51,818 nt of DNA. Origin: a candidate division FCPU426 bacterium (GTDB lineage: Bacteria > Oederibacteriota > Muellerivitia > Muellerivitales > Muellerivitaceae). Below are positions 16,577 through 24,284 of this stretch, piece after piece. The stretch is from assembly GCA_030041545.1 (NCBI GenBank), contig JASHNQ010000045.1, forward strand, positions 1 to 51,818, read 5' to 3'. Every line of letters starts with the position of its first letter. The first letter of the stretch is position 1. The position numbers were made by a program, and so were the translations under genes. Under the pieces are notes generated by a model. It was not told the DNA's origin. It made no database searches and saw only the letters and a list, made by a program, of their open reading frames with translations.

Positions 16577-16606
16577 AATCCCACACCCCTTGGAGGGCGT
16601 GGGATT
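16577..16606 (-). terminator. Rho-independent terminator of the rplM-rpsI operon
   Basis: On the minus strand AATCCCACGCCC pairs with GGGTGTGGGATT and is followed by a T6 run (16573-16578). It lies 45 bases after the rpsI stop. The loop and stem closely resemble the terminator at 12371-12399. Confidence 0.85.
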
Positions 16607-16650
16607 GTGGTTTTCGGACCCGCCCCGATCGAGCAAAGCGAGTCGAAGGG

Positions 16651-17046
16651 TTAGCGTTTCGAGAACTGGAAGCGCCGGCGGGCCTTCTTGCGCCCGTATT
16701 TCTTTCTTTCCACCATGCGGGGGTCGCGGGTGAGGAAACCGGCCACCTTGAGGGGCTTGCGCATTTCGGCGTCCACCTTCAGGAGCGCGCGGGCGATGCC
16801 GTGGCGAAGGGCCTCGGCCTGGCCGGTGACCCCGCCGCCGGTCAAATTGGCGAAGACATCGTACTTGTTCAGGGCGGAAACGGTTTCCAGGGGGGAGCGC
16901 ACCACGGCCAGCTTCATTTCGGGAAAGAACTTCTCCACCGGCTTTCCATTGACCGTGATCTGCCCCTTGCCCGGCCTTAGGATCACCCGGGCGATGGAAG
17001 TCTTGCGGCGTCCGGTGGCGGCGAATTGTTCCTTGGCGGCGGGCAT
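16651..17046 (-). CDS. rpsI: 30S ribosomal protein S9
   Basis: 131 residues. [20 protein letters not shown] at 10-29, [19 protein letters not shown] in the middle and the basic tail ending RRRFQFSKR are the S9 hallmarks; the terminal Arg contacts the P-site tRNA. The ATG (17046) overlaps the rplM TGA by one base, the usual coupled rplM-rpsI pair. A terminator follows at 16577. Confidence 0.98.
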   Translation of the reverse strand: MPAAKEQFAATGRRKTSIARVILRPGKGQITVNGKPVEKFFPEMKLAVVRSPLETVSALNKYDVFANLTGGGVTGQAEALRHGIARALLKVDAEMRKPLKVAGFLTRDPRMVERKKYGRKKARRRFQFSKR

Positions 17047-17503
17047 CAGGCGTCTCCTCTTTTGGCGTTATAGGGCAGGTTGAGCGGCTGGGGCTTCTGG
17101 GCCGAATGGGGATGGGTTTCGCCCTTGTAGATGTTCACGCGGCCGAACATCTTTTCTCCCTGGGAGGTTTTGGGCAGCATTCCCCGGATGGCGTATTCCA
17201 AAATCCGCTCCGGGCGGGTGTGGCGGATGTGTTTGTATTCCTCGGTGGACAAGCCCCCCGGCCGGCCCGAGGTGCGGTGGTGGGCCTTGGTTTCCCACTT
17301 CTTGCCGGTCAAGACGATCTTCTCGGCGTTGACGATGACCACATGGTCCCCGTTCTCGACGTGCGGCGTGAAGTTGCGCTTGTGCTTTCCCCCAGGATGG
17401 CGGCCACCTGGGAGGTCAGCCTTCCCAGAACCTGGTCCTTGGCGTCCACGATCCACCATTGGCGGCGGATGTCCTTAGTCGTTGCGAGCATTGTCTTTTG
17501 CAT
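17046..17503 (-). CDS. rplM: 50S ribosomal protein L13, frameshifted in this sequence
   Basis: Start at 17503 gives [20 protein letters not shown] and reads correctly to AAILG. It then shifts frame and would stop after about 64 residues. The neighbouring frame continues with [20 protein letters not shown] and runs to the normal end. The join falls in a run of five C (five G on the coding strand) at 17389-17393, where six would restore one 152-residue L13; the total span is 458 bases, one short of a multiple of three. L13 is essential for 50S assembly, so a single-base sequencing or assembly error is the most likely cause. Coupled to rpsI. Confidence 0.92.
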
Positions 17504-17683
17504 GTCAGCGAACCCTAACTCTTTCCTCCAAACATCGTGGCCCCATGGGGGACAAGGGCCTGAATTATAAGGGTTTTCGATGAGGTGTCAAGGCTTAAAG
17601 GCGGCTGTCAGGTTCCAGATCTTGGCCGAAGAAAGGCATAAAGCCGTTCCTGACACCTAATACCTGACAACGGATACCTGCCC

Positions 17684-18946
17684 TTATGTCAGCCGCAGCC
17701 GAGGTTCCCCCTGCACCATGGCAAAGGAAACTTTGCCCCGGTACCGCAAAACCTGGTCGAAGGGATCCGCGGCCTTGGGTCCCTTTCGTTGGGAAAGGGG
17801 GATGCCGATCAAATCCGCCAAGTAACCGGGTTTGATGCGGCCCAATTGGTGCCCCAGCCCCAAAGCTTGGGCGGGTTTGACGGTGACCATGGACAGGATT
17901 TCCTCCGCTTGCACTTGGGGCTGGTTTTTCTTAAAAATCCTCATTTCCCGGAACAAGGAGAGGGCCTTGTTGCTGGCCAGGCTGTCGGTGCCCAGGCAGA
18001 CGGGGACGCGGTGGCCCCGCAAGGGGCCGTACCGGAAGGGTGGATGACCGAAGTATTCGTGGCTACCGGGGCAATGGACCACCGTGATACGGTTTTTGGC
18101 TAAAAGCGCCATGTCCCTCCGGTCTACCGTGTTTAAATGCACTCCCAAATCCAGTTTGGGAAGCCAGCCGCATTCGTTGAGGTATTGCACCGGCGTGGTG
18201 TGCCGGGGGATATTCCAATCCGGGTTAAGCGCCCGGATGCGGTTGGCCATGGGGCCGGAGCCCTTCCGGAAATAGCGCCATTCTTCCCGGCTTTCCCCCA
18301 TGTGGACGGTAGTGGGGATGTCGCGGTGTGTCCCGACATATTTCCCGGCCAATTCCAGCAACTCCTTGGAAACCGTAAAGGGCGTATGGGGGCTCAAGCC
18401 CCACCGGCAAGTGGGGGTTGGCGGCGCCTCGTGTACCAGGACCCGGAGCCTTTCCTGGAATTGCCTGAAATAGGCCTTCGGCGAGGGCTTCCCCAGGTCG
18501 ATCATTTCAAAGAACACAAAAGCCCTGAGGCCCGATCCGCGCAATAGCCGGTAGCTTTCCCAGCTGGTGGAAATGTCGCAAAGGGTGGTGGTGCCGTAAT
18601 CCGCGCTTTCCTGGACGCCTTTCTGGACGGCTTTCCTAAACTCGGAGGGGGAGGTTCCGCGGGTTTTGACCGCCATTTTCCGGAGCCATTCCCGGAAGCC
18701 GCCCCGGCAACGCACGCGGCCCTTCAAGTTCGTGAAGTCCAAGTGGCAATGGGCGTTGATGAACCCGGGCATAAGGATGGTATCGCCCAGGTCCAACAGG
18801 CGGACGGAGGGGAGGAAGTAAAGCTCCTTGCGTTTTCCCACCTGGAGGATGCGGGAGCCATGGAGGAGAACGAAACCATCCTCGATGGGCTGGGGCTTGT
18901 CCATGGTGAGGATGTACCTGGAAAAAAGGACGAGGCGCTGGCTCAT
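17684..18946 (-). CDS. Amidohydrolase, candidate aminofutalosine deaminase
   Basis: 420 residues, metal-dependent amidohydrolase of the SsnA/chlorohydrolase group. Metal ligands are readable: His66 and His68 in NAHCHLDF, His215 in VHMGES, His270 in GVHLN, Asp321 in GTDSLASN, and the CPGSHEYFGHPPF block at 292-304. Relatives deaminate S-adenosylhomocysteine, methylthioadenosine, guanine or 6-amino-6-deoxyfutalosine. The window encodes MqnE, whose product is aminofutalosine, so a deaminase role in menaquinone synthesis is attractive, but the gene lies about 4 kb from the mqn cluster and the substrate cannot be read from the motifs. Confidence 0.75.
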   Translation of the reverse strand: MSQRLVLFSRYILTMDKPQPIEDGFVLLHGSRILQVGKRKELYFLPSVRLLDLGDTILMPGFINAHCHLDFTNLKGRVRCRGGFREWLRKMAVKTRGTSPSEFRKAVQKGVQESADYGTTTLCDISTSWESYRLLRGSGLRAFVFFEMIDLGKPSPKAYFRQFQERLRVLVHEAPPTPTCRWGLSPHTPFTVSKELLELAGKYVGTHRDIPTTVHMGESREEWRYFRKGSGPMANRIRALNPDWNIPRHTTPVQYLNECGWLPKLDLGVHLNTVDRRDMALLAKNRITVVHCPGSHEYFGHPPFRYGPLRGHRVPVCLGTDSLASNKALSLFREMRIFKKNQPQVQAEEILSMVTVKPAQALGLGHQLGRIKPGYLADLIGIPLSQRKGPKAADPFDQVLRYRGKVSFAMVQGEPRLRLT

Positions 18947-19054
18947 GGCCTATTAGGGTAACACCGGCCCAAAAATCGATATAGCCCATTTTGGCGCTAA
19001 CCGCCAGCTAAGCCTTGACCCTGGCGGTGGGGTTCCTTAAAGTAGCCGGGCATT

Positions 19055-20359
19055 ATGCTCGACAACAAATTCCAAAAGTTCCTGTTCCACCTCACCAGCG
19101 TGGCCACCACATGGTTTCCCCGGGGTGGGGCCTGGTTTTTCGATCACACCCTTCCCCCACTCCTGGGAAATAAATTATTGGTGAATCAGCTCTTCCGGAA
19201 AAACCTGCGAATCATCCAAAAAGTTCGGCGGTTTGAGAGGATCCTGGTGATCCCCGATATCCATATCGGGGACGCGATCATGCTGCAGGGGGCCGTGCAT
19301 GCCTTCCGGGACTTCTTCCCCGACGCCCGCGTCGATTACGTCATAAAAAAATCAGTGGCTTGCCTGATCGAGGGCAATCCCGCCATTTCCAACCTTTATC
19401 CCCTCTTTACCGGGTCGGTTTTTCCATCCCCCTCGGACATCGAAGGTGTAAAACAGCTGGTGGCGGAAAACCATTATGACCTGTGTTTCAACTGTTCCCC
19501 TTTTTTCGAGAATAGCCGGCTTTTCCCCAAAGGCCAGGCCATCCTCAACCTCATGACGGTGGCCCCCCAGATCGTGCGCAACGACCTCGACCGGAAAGGC
19601 CTCAACCACTTCCTTTACCAAAGCTACCAACTCCCGGAGCGTTTATTGCGCAAGACCGTTTCTGCGGTTCCCCCTAAGCCTTTCCAGGGGGTCCCGGTAA
19701 CGCTTTCGGATGAGGCTTACGAAAAAGCCAAGTCGCTTTTGCGGGGCTTAAGCGTTCCCGCGGACAGTCCCCTGGTGCTCTTGAACCCCGACACGGCTTC
19801 ACCCTATACCTTGATCCCCTTTGAGTATCAGTCCCAACTGCTCAAGCGGTTATTGGCCATGGACTGTACGGTCCTTTTAGGGGCGGCCTATACCTTCAAG
19901 GATATGGACGAAAAACTTTGGGGCATCCTTTCGGAGGATGAAAAAAGGAGGGTTTTCATGCTGCCGGCGGCATTGCCCATTGACGCTTACGCGGCCCTGG
20001 TGGATTTCACCGATGTTTTCATCTCCGGCGACACCGGTCCCCTTCATATCGCGGCGGCCCGCAAATGCTCCCGGAGCGGCAACGTGAGGTTCAAGAACCG
20101 GACCTTTGTGATCTCGGTCTTCGGCGCGACGCCGGCCCGCATGTCGGGATACGATTCCACCGACCCGCTCTTCCCGCCCGCGAACCAGGACGTGTGGTCC
20201 AAAACCTACGTTTCAGAAAGCCCCTGCCGCAACATCACCTGCGTGAACAAGATGGCCAAAACCTGCCGGAAGGTCCTTTGTTACGACAGGTTGGACGTGG
20301 GGGCCATTACGGGGGATATCCAGCGGCACCTGGAGAAGCTCAAGTCATCCGCGGCCTAA
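19055..20359 (+). CDS. Glycosyltransferase family 9 (heptosyltransferase-like)
   Basis: 434 residues. ERILVIPDIHIGDAIMLQGA at about 61-80 is the N-terminal GT9 nucleotide/acceptor motif (usual form R-x-D-x-[IL]-G-D). The C-terminal domain has FISGDTGPLHIAAA near 322-335, the ADP-heptose binding signature. Such enzymes add heptose to the lipopolysaccharide inner core at the cytoplasmic face of the inner membrane, which supports a Gram-negative envelope. The length is about 80 residues above the usual 350, mostly from an N-terminal hydrophobic extension (1-55) and a cysteine-containing C-terminal tail. It converges on the next gene, overlapping its end by four bases. Confidence 0.85.
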   Translation: MLDNKFQKFLFHLTSVATTWFPRGGAWFFDHTLPPLLGNKLLVNQLFRKNLRIIQKVRRFERILVIPDIHIGDAIMLQGAVHAFRDFFPDARVDYVIKKSVACLIEGNPAISNLYPLFTGSVFPSPSDIEGVKQLVAENHYDLCFNCSPFFENSRLFPKGQAILNLMTVAPQIVRNDLDRKGLNHFLYQSYQLPERLLRKTVSAVPPKPFQGVPVTLSDEAYEKAKSLLRGLSVPADSPLVLLNPDTASPYTLIPFEYQSQLLKRLLAMDCTVLLGAAYTFKDMDEKLWGILSEDEKRRVFMLPAALPIDAYAALVDFTDVFISGDTGPLHIAAARKCSRSGNVRFKNRTFVISVFGATPARMSGYDSTDPLFPPANQDVWSKTYVSESPCRNITCVNKMAKTCRKVLCYDRLDVGAITGDIQRHLEKLKSSAA

Positions 20360-20802
20360 GCGCGCTTGTCCTTCCTCCGCTCGACTAATTTCCATATTTC
20401 CGCGTCGATGTTATCCATCGCGTCGTTGCGTTTCTTGTTCCAGATGGAAACCTGGTCTGCGGCTTCTAAACGGATCTTATCCGCCAGGCTTTTATTCCGT
20501 CTCGTGTCCTCGATATTCCACAGTTGGATGTTGGATTGGATGAGGTTCTGGATGGCCTTGGCCAACCCCTCGGATTGATCGATCCGGTTGTCCTGATGGG
20601 CGTAGTTTTTCAGCTTGGGCTGCTTGATCGTCCATTCATCGCGAATTTGGCCGCTTAATGCCTTGGAAACGATCTCATTCATTTCGCTTTTCAGCCGTTC
20701 AGCCGTTTCGTTCAAAATCCGGATGGATTCAGGGTCCTGGGTGTGGTCCTTCCGGATCTCCAGGATCGAGAGTTTGTCGACGAGGCTTCCGATAGTGTCC
20801 AT
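20356..20802 (-). CDS. Small DUF4254/DUF6165-like protein
   Basis: 148 residues from the ATG at 20802, with AAGGAA before it. An upstream ATG would add 33 unconvincing residues that run into a repeat. The N-terminus TIGSLVDKLSILEIRK and the C-terminal NKKRNDAMDNIDAEIWKLV match the pattern of small helical proteins found beside lipopolysaccharide glycosyltransferases in other bacteria. It has no known activity. The convergent overlap with the GT9 gene agrees with an envelope-sugar context. Family match is from memory of the motif only. Confidence 0.5.
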   Translation of the reverse strand: MDTIGSLVDKLSILEIRKDHTQDPESIRILNETAERLKSEMNEIVSKALSGQIRDEWTIKQPKLKNYAHQDNRIDQSEGLAKAIQNLIQSNIQLWNIEDTRRNKSLADKIRLEAADQVSIWNKKRNDAMDNIDAEIWKLVERRKDKRA

Positions 20803-20901
20803 TTTGCGTTCCTTATCGCTTTCATGAACAACGCGGCTACAATGCCGCCCAAAGGACGGGTTCTGCGAAAAGCCGCACCTTGAAACGTTCGCTTCGGACA
20901 T

Positions 20902-20987
20902 CTACGGATGTTTGCATTAGGGAGTGACGCCGGACGCTTTTCCAGATATGGCGTTTGGTGTCACACATAATATGTGAACATCGGTAG
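20902..20987. repeat. Long imperfect hairpin element, copy 1 of 2 (86 nt)
   Basis: Ends CTACGGATGTTTGCAT and ATGTGAACATCGGTAG are near-complementary. Inside, GAGTGACGCCGGACGC faces GCGTTTGGTGTCAC, so almost the whole element can fold into one stem. The sequence agrees with the copy at 34862-34946 at most positions, and differences occur mostly in matched pairs. It lies between two genes. Confidence 0.8.
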
Positions 20988-21028
20988 AAACCATCACGGG
21001 GGTCCAAGCCGCCGGACGCGGCCGGGAC

Positions 21029-21928
21029 CTACCGTGTAACGTATTTTTCCATCTTCTCAAACTTGTCGAAAGGCCTTTGATCCGTGGAAATGCGGCCCCT
21101 TGCCTTCAGCACTTTCAATTCCTCTTGGGTGGGCTGGACCAGGTAGGTCGAAGGCGTGAAATAATCGAAGGTGGTTCCTTGTTTTTTCATTTTCCGGATG
21201 TTGCTTTCCATTAATGGGATCGAAATGGGCGAAGCGGAGGCCATACGGTAGGTCCAGCCCATGCCGAAGCAGGGCATGTCCACCCGGGCGGTAAGGATGT
21301 TGGGGAAAACCGAACGGAAAGTCTTATAGATGGTGGCGAAGGATTCGGGAAAGAGGTAGTAATTGTCCGTGTGGATGGCGATCACGCCGCGGTGGTTCAG
21401 GCGTTTTTTGCAGAGCCGGTAGAATTCCTGGGTATAGAGCATTTTGGAAGGTCCGTGGGGCTCGGTTAAGTCAATGACGAGCACGTCGAAGGATTCCGGA
21501 TGGTCCAGGAGCCATTTGCGGGCGTCCTTATAAATAACTTCCACCCGTTTATCCTTCAGGCATTTCCCGATTTCCACGTAGTTCTTCCGGCAAAAATCCA
21601 CCACCCCCTTGTCGATCTCCACCATCAAAATGCGCTTGAGGCTCTTGAACTTGACGGCTTCCTCGATGGCAAAACAATCTCCCCCGCCGATGATGCAGAT
21701 GCTTTGGGGGTTGCGGTGGGCCAAAAGTGGCGCCGAGACCAGGTATTGGTGGTAGCGGTTCTCGTCGCCGTCGGAAATTTGGATCTTGCCGTCCAGGAAT
21801 AAAAGGGTTCCGAAGGTCTGGTTCTCAAAGATTTCCATGGATTGAAAGGGGGTTTTGCCCTTGTAAAGGGTCCGGCCTTTGTAAACGTGGCCGAAAGTGT
21901 TGGTGGTCCATTCGGTTTTGAGGGCCAT
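21029..21928 (-). CDS. speE: Spermidine synthase-like aminopropyltransferase
   Basis: 299 residues. N-terminal beta-domain with FQSMEIFENQTFGTLLFLDG, then the Rossmann domain with ICIIGGGDCFAIEEAVKF and VLVIDLTEPHGPS. Spermidine synthase moves an aminopropyl group from decarboxylated S-adenosylmethionine to putrescine. The usual GGGDGG is GGGDCF here and D-x-T-D-P-x-G-P is D-L-T-E-P-H-G-P, so the substrate-pocket acid is Glu. This leaves open another polyamine or a different acceptor. AAGGAG precedes the ATG. No speD or other polyamine gene is nearby. Confidence 0.8.
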   Translation of the reverse strand: MALKTEWTTNTFGHVYKGRTLYKGKTPFQSMEIFENQTFGTLLFLDGKIQISDGDENRYHQYLVSAPLLAHRNPQSICIIGGGDCFAIEEAVKFKSLKRILMVEIDKGVVDFCRKNYVEIGKCLKDKRVEVIYKDARKWLLDHPESFDVLVIDLTEPHGPSKMLYTQEFYRLCKKRLNHRGVIAIHTDNYYLFPESFATIYKTFRSVFPNILTARVDMPCFGMGWTYRMASASPISIPLMESNIRKMKKQGTTFDYFTPSTYLVQPTQEELKVLKARGRISTDQRPFDKFEKMEKYVTR

Positions 21929-22012
21929 GGGGCGCTCCTTGGGGTTGTTGGAGGACGGGGGGGATTATAGCCGAAACGGGAAAAATCCAAAGGGGGGAAC
22001 GGAAACGAATGC

Positions 22013-22423
22013 TTATTTGTTGAAGGTATAGTAGGTCTGGATATAAACAGGGGTGCCGATGGGTTGGGCCTCGGCTTCCACCGGGCGTAGGGGGATGTCG
22101 AGGGTCCCTGTCTTCAGTTCATCGACGATTTTCACAAGTTGGGGGTTGTTCGGTTTAATTTTGAGGCTTTCGGTGAAGGCTTTGAGGGCTGCGTCCTTTT
22201 CCCTCAACTCAAAATAGCAATAACCCACCATCTGATAGGACTGCCAAAAGTCCCAATTACCGTCGATGGCCAATTGGAACCGCACCAAGGCCGCTTCATA
22301 ACGGCCTTTGGCGTAAAGATTCAGTCCTACCCGATAGTCATCGTCGGACTTGGCGTTGGAGCCGGCCCAGGTGAAAATCGGCGCCAGAGCCGCCAAGAAA
22401 AAAGCTAATTTAAAAATTTTCAT
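22013..22423 (-). CDS. Exported TPR protein
   Basis: 136 residues. The signal peptide MKIFKLAFFLAALAPIFTWA is followed by about two and a half tetratricopeptide repeats (RVGLNLYAKGRYEAALVRFQ, SYQMVGYCYFELREKDAALK). The tail is short and polar. TPR scaffolds mediate protein-protein contacts, here in the periplasm or outer membrane; the partner is unknown. Single-gene unit between the aminopropyltransferase and the queF terminator. Confidence 0.75.
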   Translation of the reverse strand: MKIFKLAFFLAALAPIFTWAGSNAKSDDDYRVGLNLYAKGRYEAALVRFQLAIDGNWDFWQSYQMVGYCYFELREKDAALKAFTESLKIKPNNPQLVKIVDELKTGTLDIPLRPVEAEAQPIGTPVYIQTYYTFNK

Positions 22424-22540
22424 CCCAATCCATCCGTAAGGCCCAAGCTGAAAACGTTTTAATGAAATTTTAGTCTTTTACCGATTTTAACGCTTATGGG
22501 GGAGATCATACACCCCTCAGATTCATTTGTAACCCCTTTG

Positions 22541-22595
22541 AAAAAAACCGGCTTTCACCGGCCTTATCAGCCTTTAGACGGCCATCAGCCGGTTT
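22541..22595 (-). terminator. Probable terminator downstream of queF
   Basis: On the minus strand AAACCGGC (right edge) pairs with GCCGGTTT at the left edge, with a smaller GGCCGG-containing structure between, and is followed by T7 (22541-22547). It lies about 26 bases after the queF stop, at the end of the menaquinone/queF gene run. Confidence 0.65.
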
Positions 22596-22620
22596 AATCC
22601 ATGGATTTTCAAGGTCTGGA

Positions 22621-23013
22621 TTACCTCTTTACCGGCTTTCCATAAAGGGCCGTAATGGTGGAATGCATGCCGCCCCGGGTGGCAAACTGCCCTGTAACCC
22701 GGCACCACTTGGGCTTGGCGGCGGCCACAAAGTCCCGCAACATGCGGTTGACCGCGTTCTCATAAAAAATGCCGATATTCCGGTAGGCGAGGATATAACC
22801 CTTGAGGGATTTCAATTCCAGGACGTGCTTCACGGGCTCGTATTCCAGGAGGATGGTGCCGAAATCCGGCAGTCTGGTCTTGGGACAAACCGCCGTGTAC
22901 TCGGGAATCTCAAGGCGGATGGTGTAGGCTGGGAACTGATTGGGAAAGGTCTCAATAAGGGGAAGTTTTATCTTCAACCCGGATTTAGCGTGTTGTTCGT
23001 TGTAGTCAGGCAA
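22621..23013 (-). CDS. queF: NADPH-dependent 7-cyano-7-deazaguanine reductase (QueF, unimodular)
   Basis: 130 residues, the short QueF type. The active-site Cys43 in TAVCPKT forms a thioimide with preQ0. Asp50 is in LPDFGT. ELKSLKGYILAYRN holds the NADPH-binding E-[SL]-K-S-x-K motif, and VTGQFATRGGM the C-terminal signature. It reduces preQ0 to preQ1 in queuosine tRNA modification. The likely start is TTG (23013) with GGAG upstream. Last gene of the long minus-strand run that carries the mqn genes; other queuosine genes are not in the window, and no preQ1 riboswitch was seen. Confidence 0.93.
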   Translation of the reverse strand: MPDYNEQHAKSGLKIKLPLIETFPNQFPAYTIRLEIPEYTAVCPKTRLPDFGTILLEYEPVKHVLELKSLKGYILAYRNIGIFYENAVNRMLRDFVAAAKPKWCRVTGQFATRGGMHSTITALYGKPVKR

Positions 23014-23086
23014 ATGGTTTCTCCAAATTCAAAATTCAATTGGCGTTTTTTGCCAAATTTTGAATGATTGAGAATTCAATGGGGTG

Positions 23087-24163
23087 TCAGTTCACCAAAT
23101 GGTAGAAGGTGTCGCGCTGATGGGGTTCGTAGCCCATTTCCCGGATGAGGCGCCTCATTTCTTCCAGGCTCATCAGGTACCGGAGGCCCGTGGAAGCCAC
23201 CACGTTTTCTTCCAGCATGATGCTTCCCAGGTCGTTGGCGCCGTACTTCAAGCCTAATTGGCCGATCTTCTTGCCCGGGGTGACCCAGGAAGCCTGCAGG
23301 TTGGGCAGGCAGTGGTTGAGGATGACGCGCGAAAGGGCCAGCGTTTTCAGGTACTCCTGGCCGCTGGCGCTTTTTAAACCCAAGCTCTCATTGCCCGGCT
23401 GGTAGAGCCAGGGGATGAAGCCGAGGAAACCGCCGGTTTGTTCCTGGAGCTCGCGGATGCGGAAGACATGCTCGACGCGGTCCTCGATGGTTTCCACGTG
23501 GCCGAACATCATGGTGGCGGTGGAGCGCATGCCCAGGGAATGAACGTCTCGCATGACCCCCAGCCATTCCTCGGTGGAGGCCTTGAGGGGCGCGATTTCC
23601 TTGCGCACCCGATCCACCAGGATTTCGGCTCCCCCGCCCGGCATGGAATCCATGCCCGCTTCCTTGAACTTTTTGAGGATTTCAATCGCCGGCATGCCGA
23701 AAAGGCCGGAGAAATGCACCAGTTCGGGGGGTGAGAAGGCGTGAAGGGTGATGTCCGGATGGGCTTTTTTCACCTTGGAAAGCAGGTTCAGGTACCAATC
23801 CAGCGTCAAGTCGGGGTGGTGTCCGCCTTGCAAGAGGATCTGGGTGCATCCCTTTTGCTTGGCTTCGGTGATCTTGTGGATGACCTTGTCCGCTTCGTTG
23901 ACGTAGCCTTCCTGGGTATCGCCGGGCTCGCGGTAAAAGGCGCAGAACTTGCAGTAGGTCACGCAGACATTGGTGTAATTGATGTTGCGGTCGATAAGGT
24001 AGGTGGCGATCTTGTCGCCCTTAGTCCGGGCCTTCAGGGCGTCCGCGATGGCGCCCAGTTCGTTCAAGGTGGAACCCTGGAAGAGCTCCAGAGCCTCCTC
24101 ACGGTTCACAATATGACCATCCAAGACTTTTTCCTGGAGTGTTTCAACGTTAGCAACCGGCAT
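23087..24163 (-). CDS. mqnC: Cyclic dehypoxanthine futalosine synthase (MqnC), radical SAM
   Basis: 358 residues from the ATG at 24163; GGAG seven bases before it favours this over an in-frame TTG two codons upstream. The radical-SAM cluster C-x3-C-x2-C is in CVTYCKFCAFYR (Cys67, 71, 74). ILLQGGHHPDL and HAFSPPELVHF are MqnC signatures. It cyclises dehypoxanthine futalosine to the spiro precursor of 1,4-dihydroxy-6-naphthoate, with S-adenosylmethionine as radical source. Follows mqnA after a 120-base gap that contains a hairpin. Confidence 0.95.
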   Translation of the reverse strand: MPVANVETLQEKVLDGHIVNREEALELFQGSTLNELGAIADALKARTKGDKIATYLIDRNINYTNVCVTYCKFCAFYREPGDTQEGYVNEADKVIHKITEAKQKGCTQILLQGGHHPDLTLDWYLNLLSKVKKAHPDITLHAFSPPELVHFSGLFGMPAIEILKKFKEAGMDSMPGGGAEILVDRVRKEIAPLKASTEEWLGVMRDVHSLGMRSTATMMFGHVETIEDRVEHVFRIRELQEQTGGFLGFIPWLYQPGNESLGLKSASGQEYLKTLALSRVILNHCLPNLQASWVTPGKKIGQLGLKYGANDLGSIMLEENVVASTGLRYLMSLEEMRRLIREMGYEPHQRDTFYHLVN

Positions 24164-24180
24164 AAACAAACTCCGTTAGT

Positions 24181-24284
24181 TTCAAGTTCTAAGTTTGTAG
24201 TTCGAAGTTAAGGAAGTTTCTCAAATCGAAGATTTGAGAAACATACATTAACCACGCACTTCGAGCTGCGGACTTCGAACTTCC
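24181..24284. repeat. Hairpin-rich repeat in the mqnA-mqnC spacer
   Basis: A perfect 12-bp hairpin (GTTTCTCAAATC, GAA, GATTTGAGAAAC) occupies 24217-24243. It is flanked by arms containing GTTCGAAGTTAAGGAAG and ACTTCGAACTTCCTTAA. The T/G-A-A-G-T-T composition matches the spacer repeats at 27310-27412 and 35560-35600. Confidence 0.65.

Noticed and set aside
16562-16636. An upstream start for the Nudix gene at 16636
   Set aside because: It would place the rpsI terminator within the coding region, and the added residues have no family support.
22619-23086. Possible preQ1 riboswitch upstream of queF
   Set aside because: The 73 bases before the queF start form an A+T-rich imperfect palindrome and show neither the preQ1-I nor preQ1-II conserved core.
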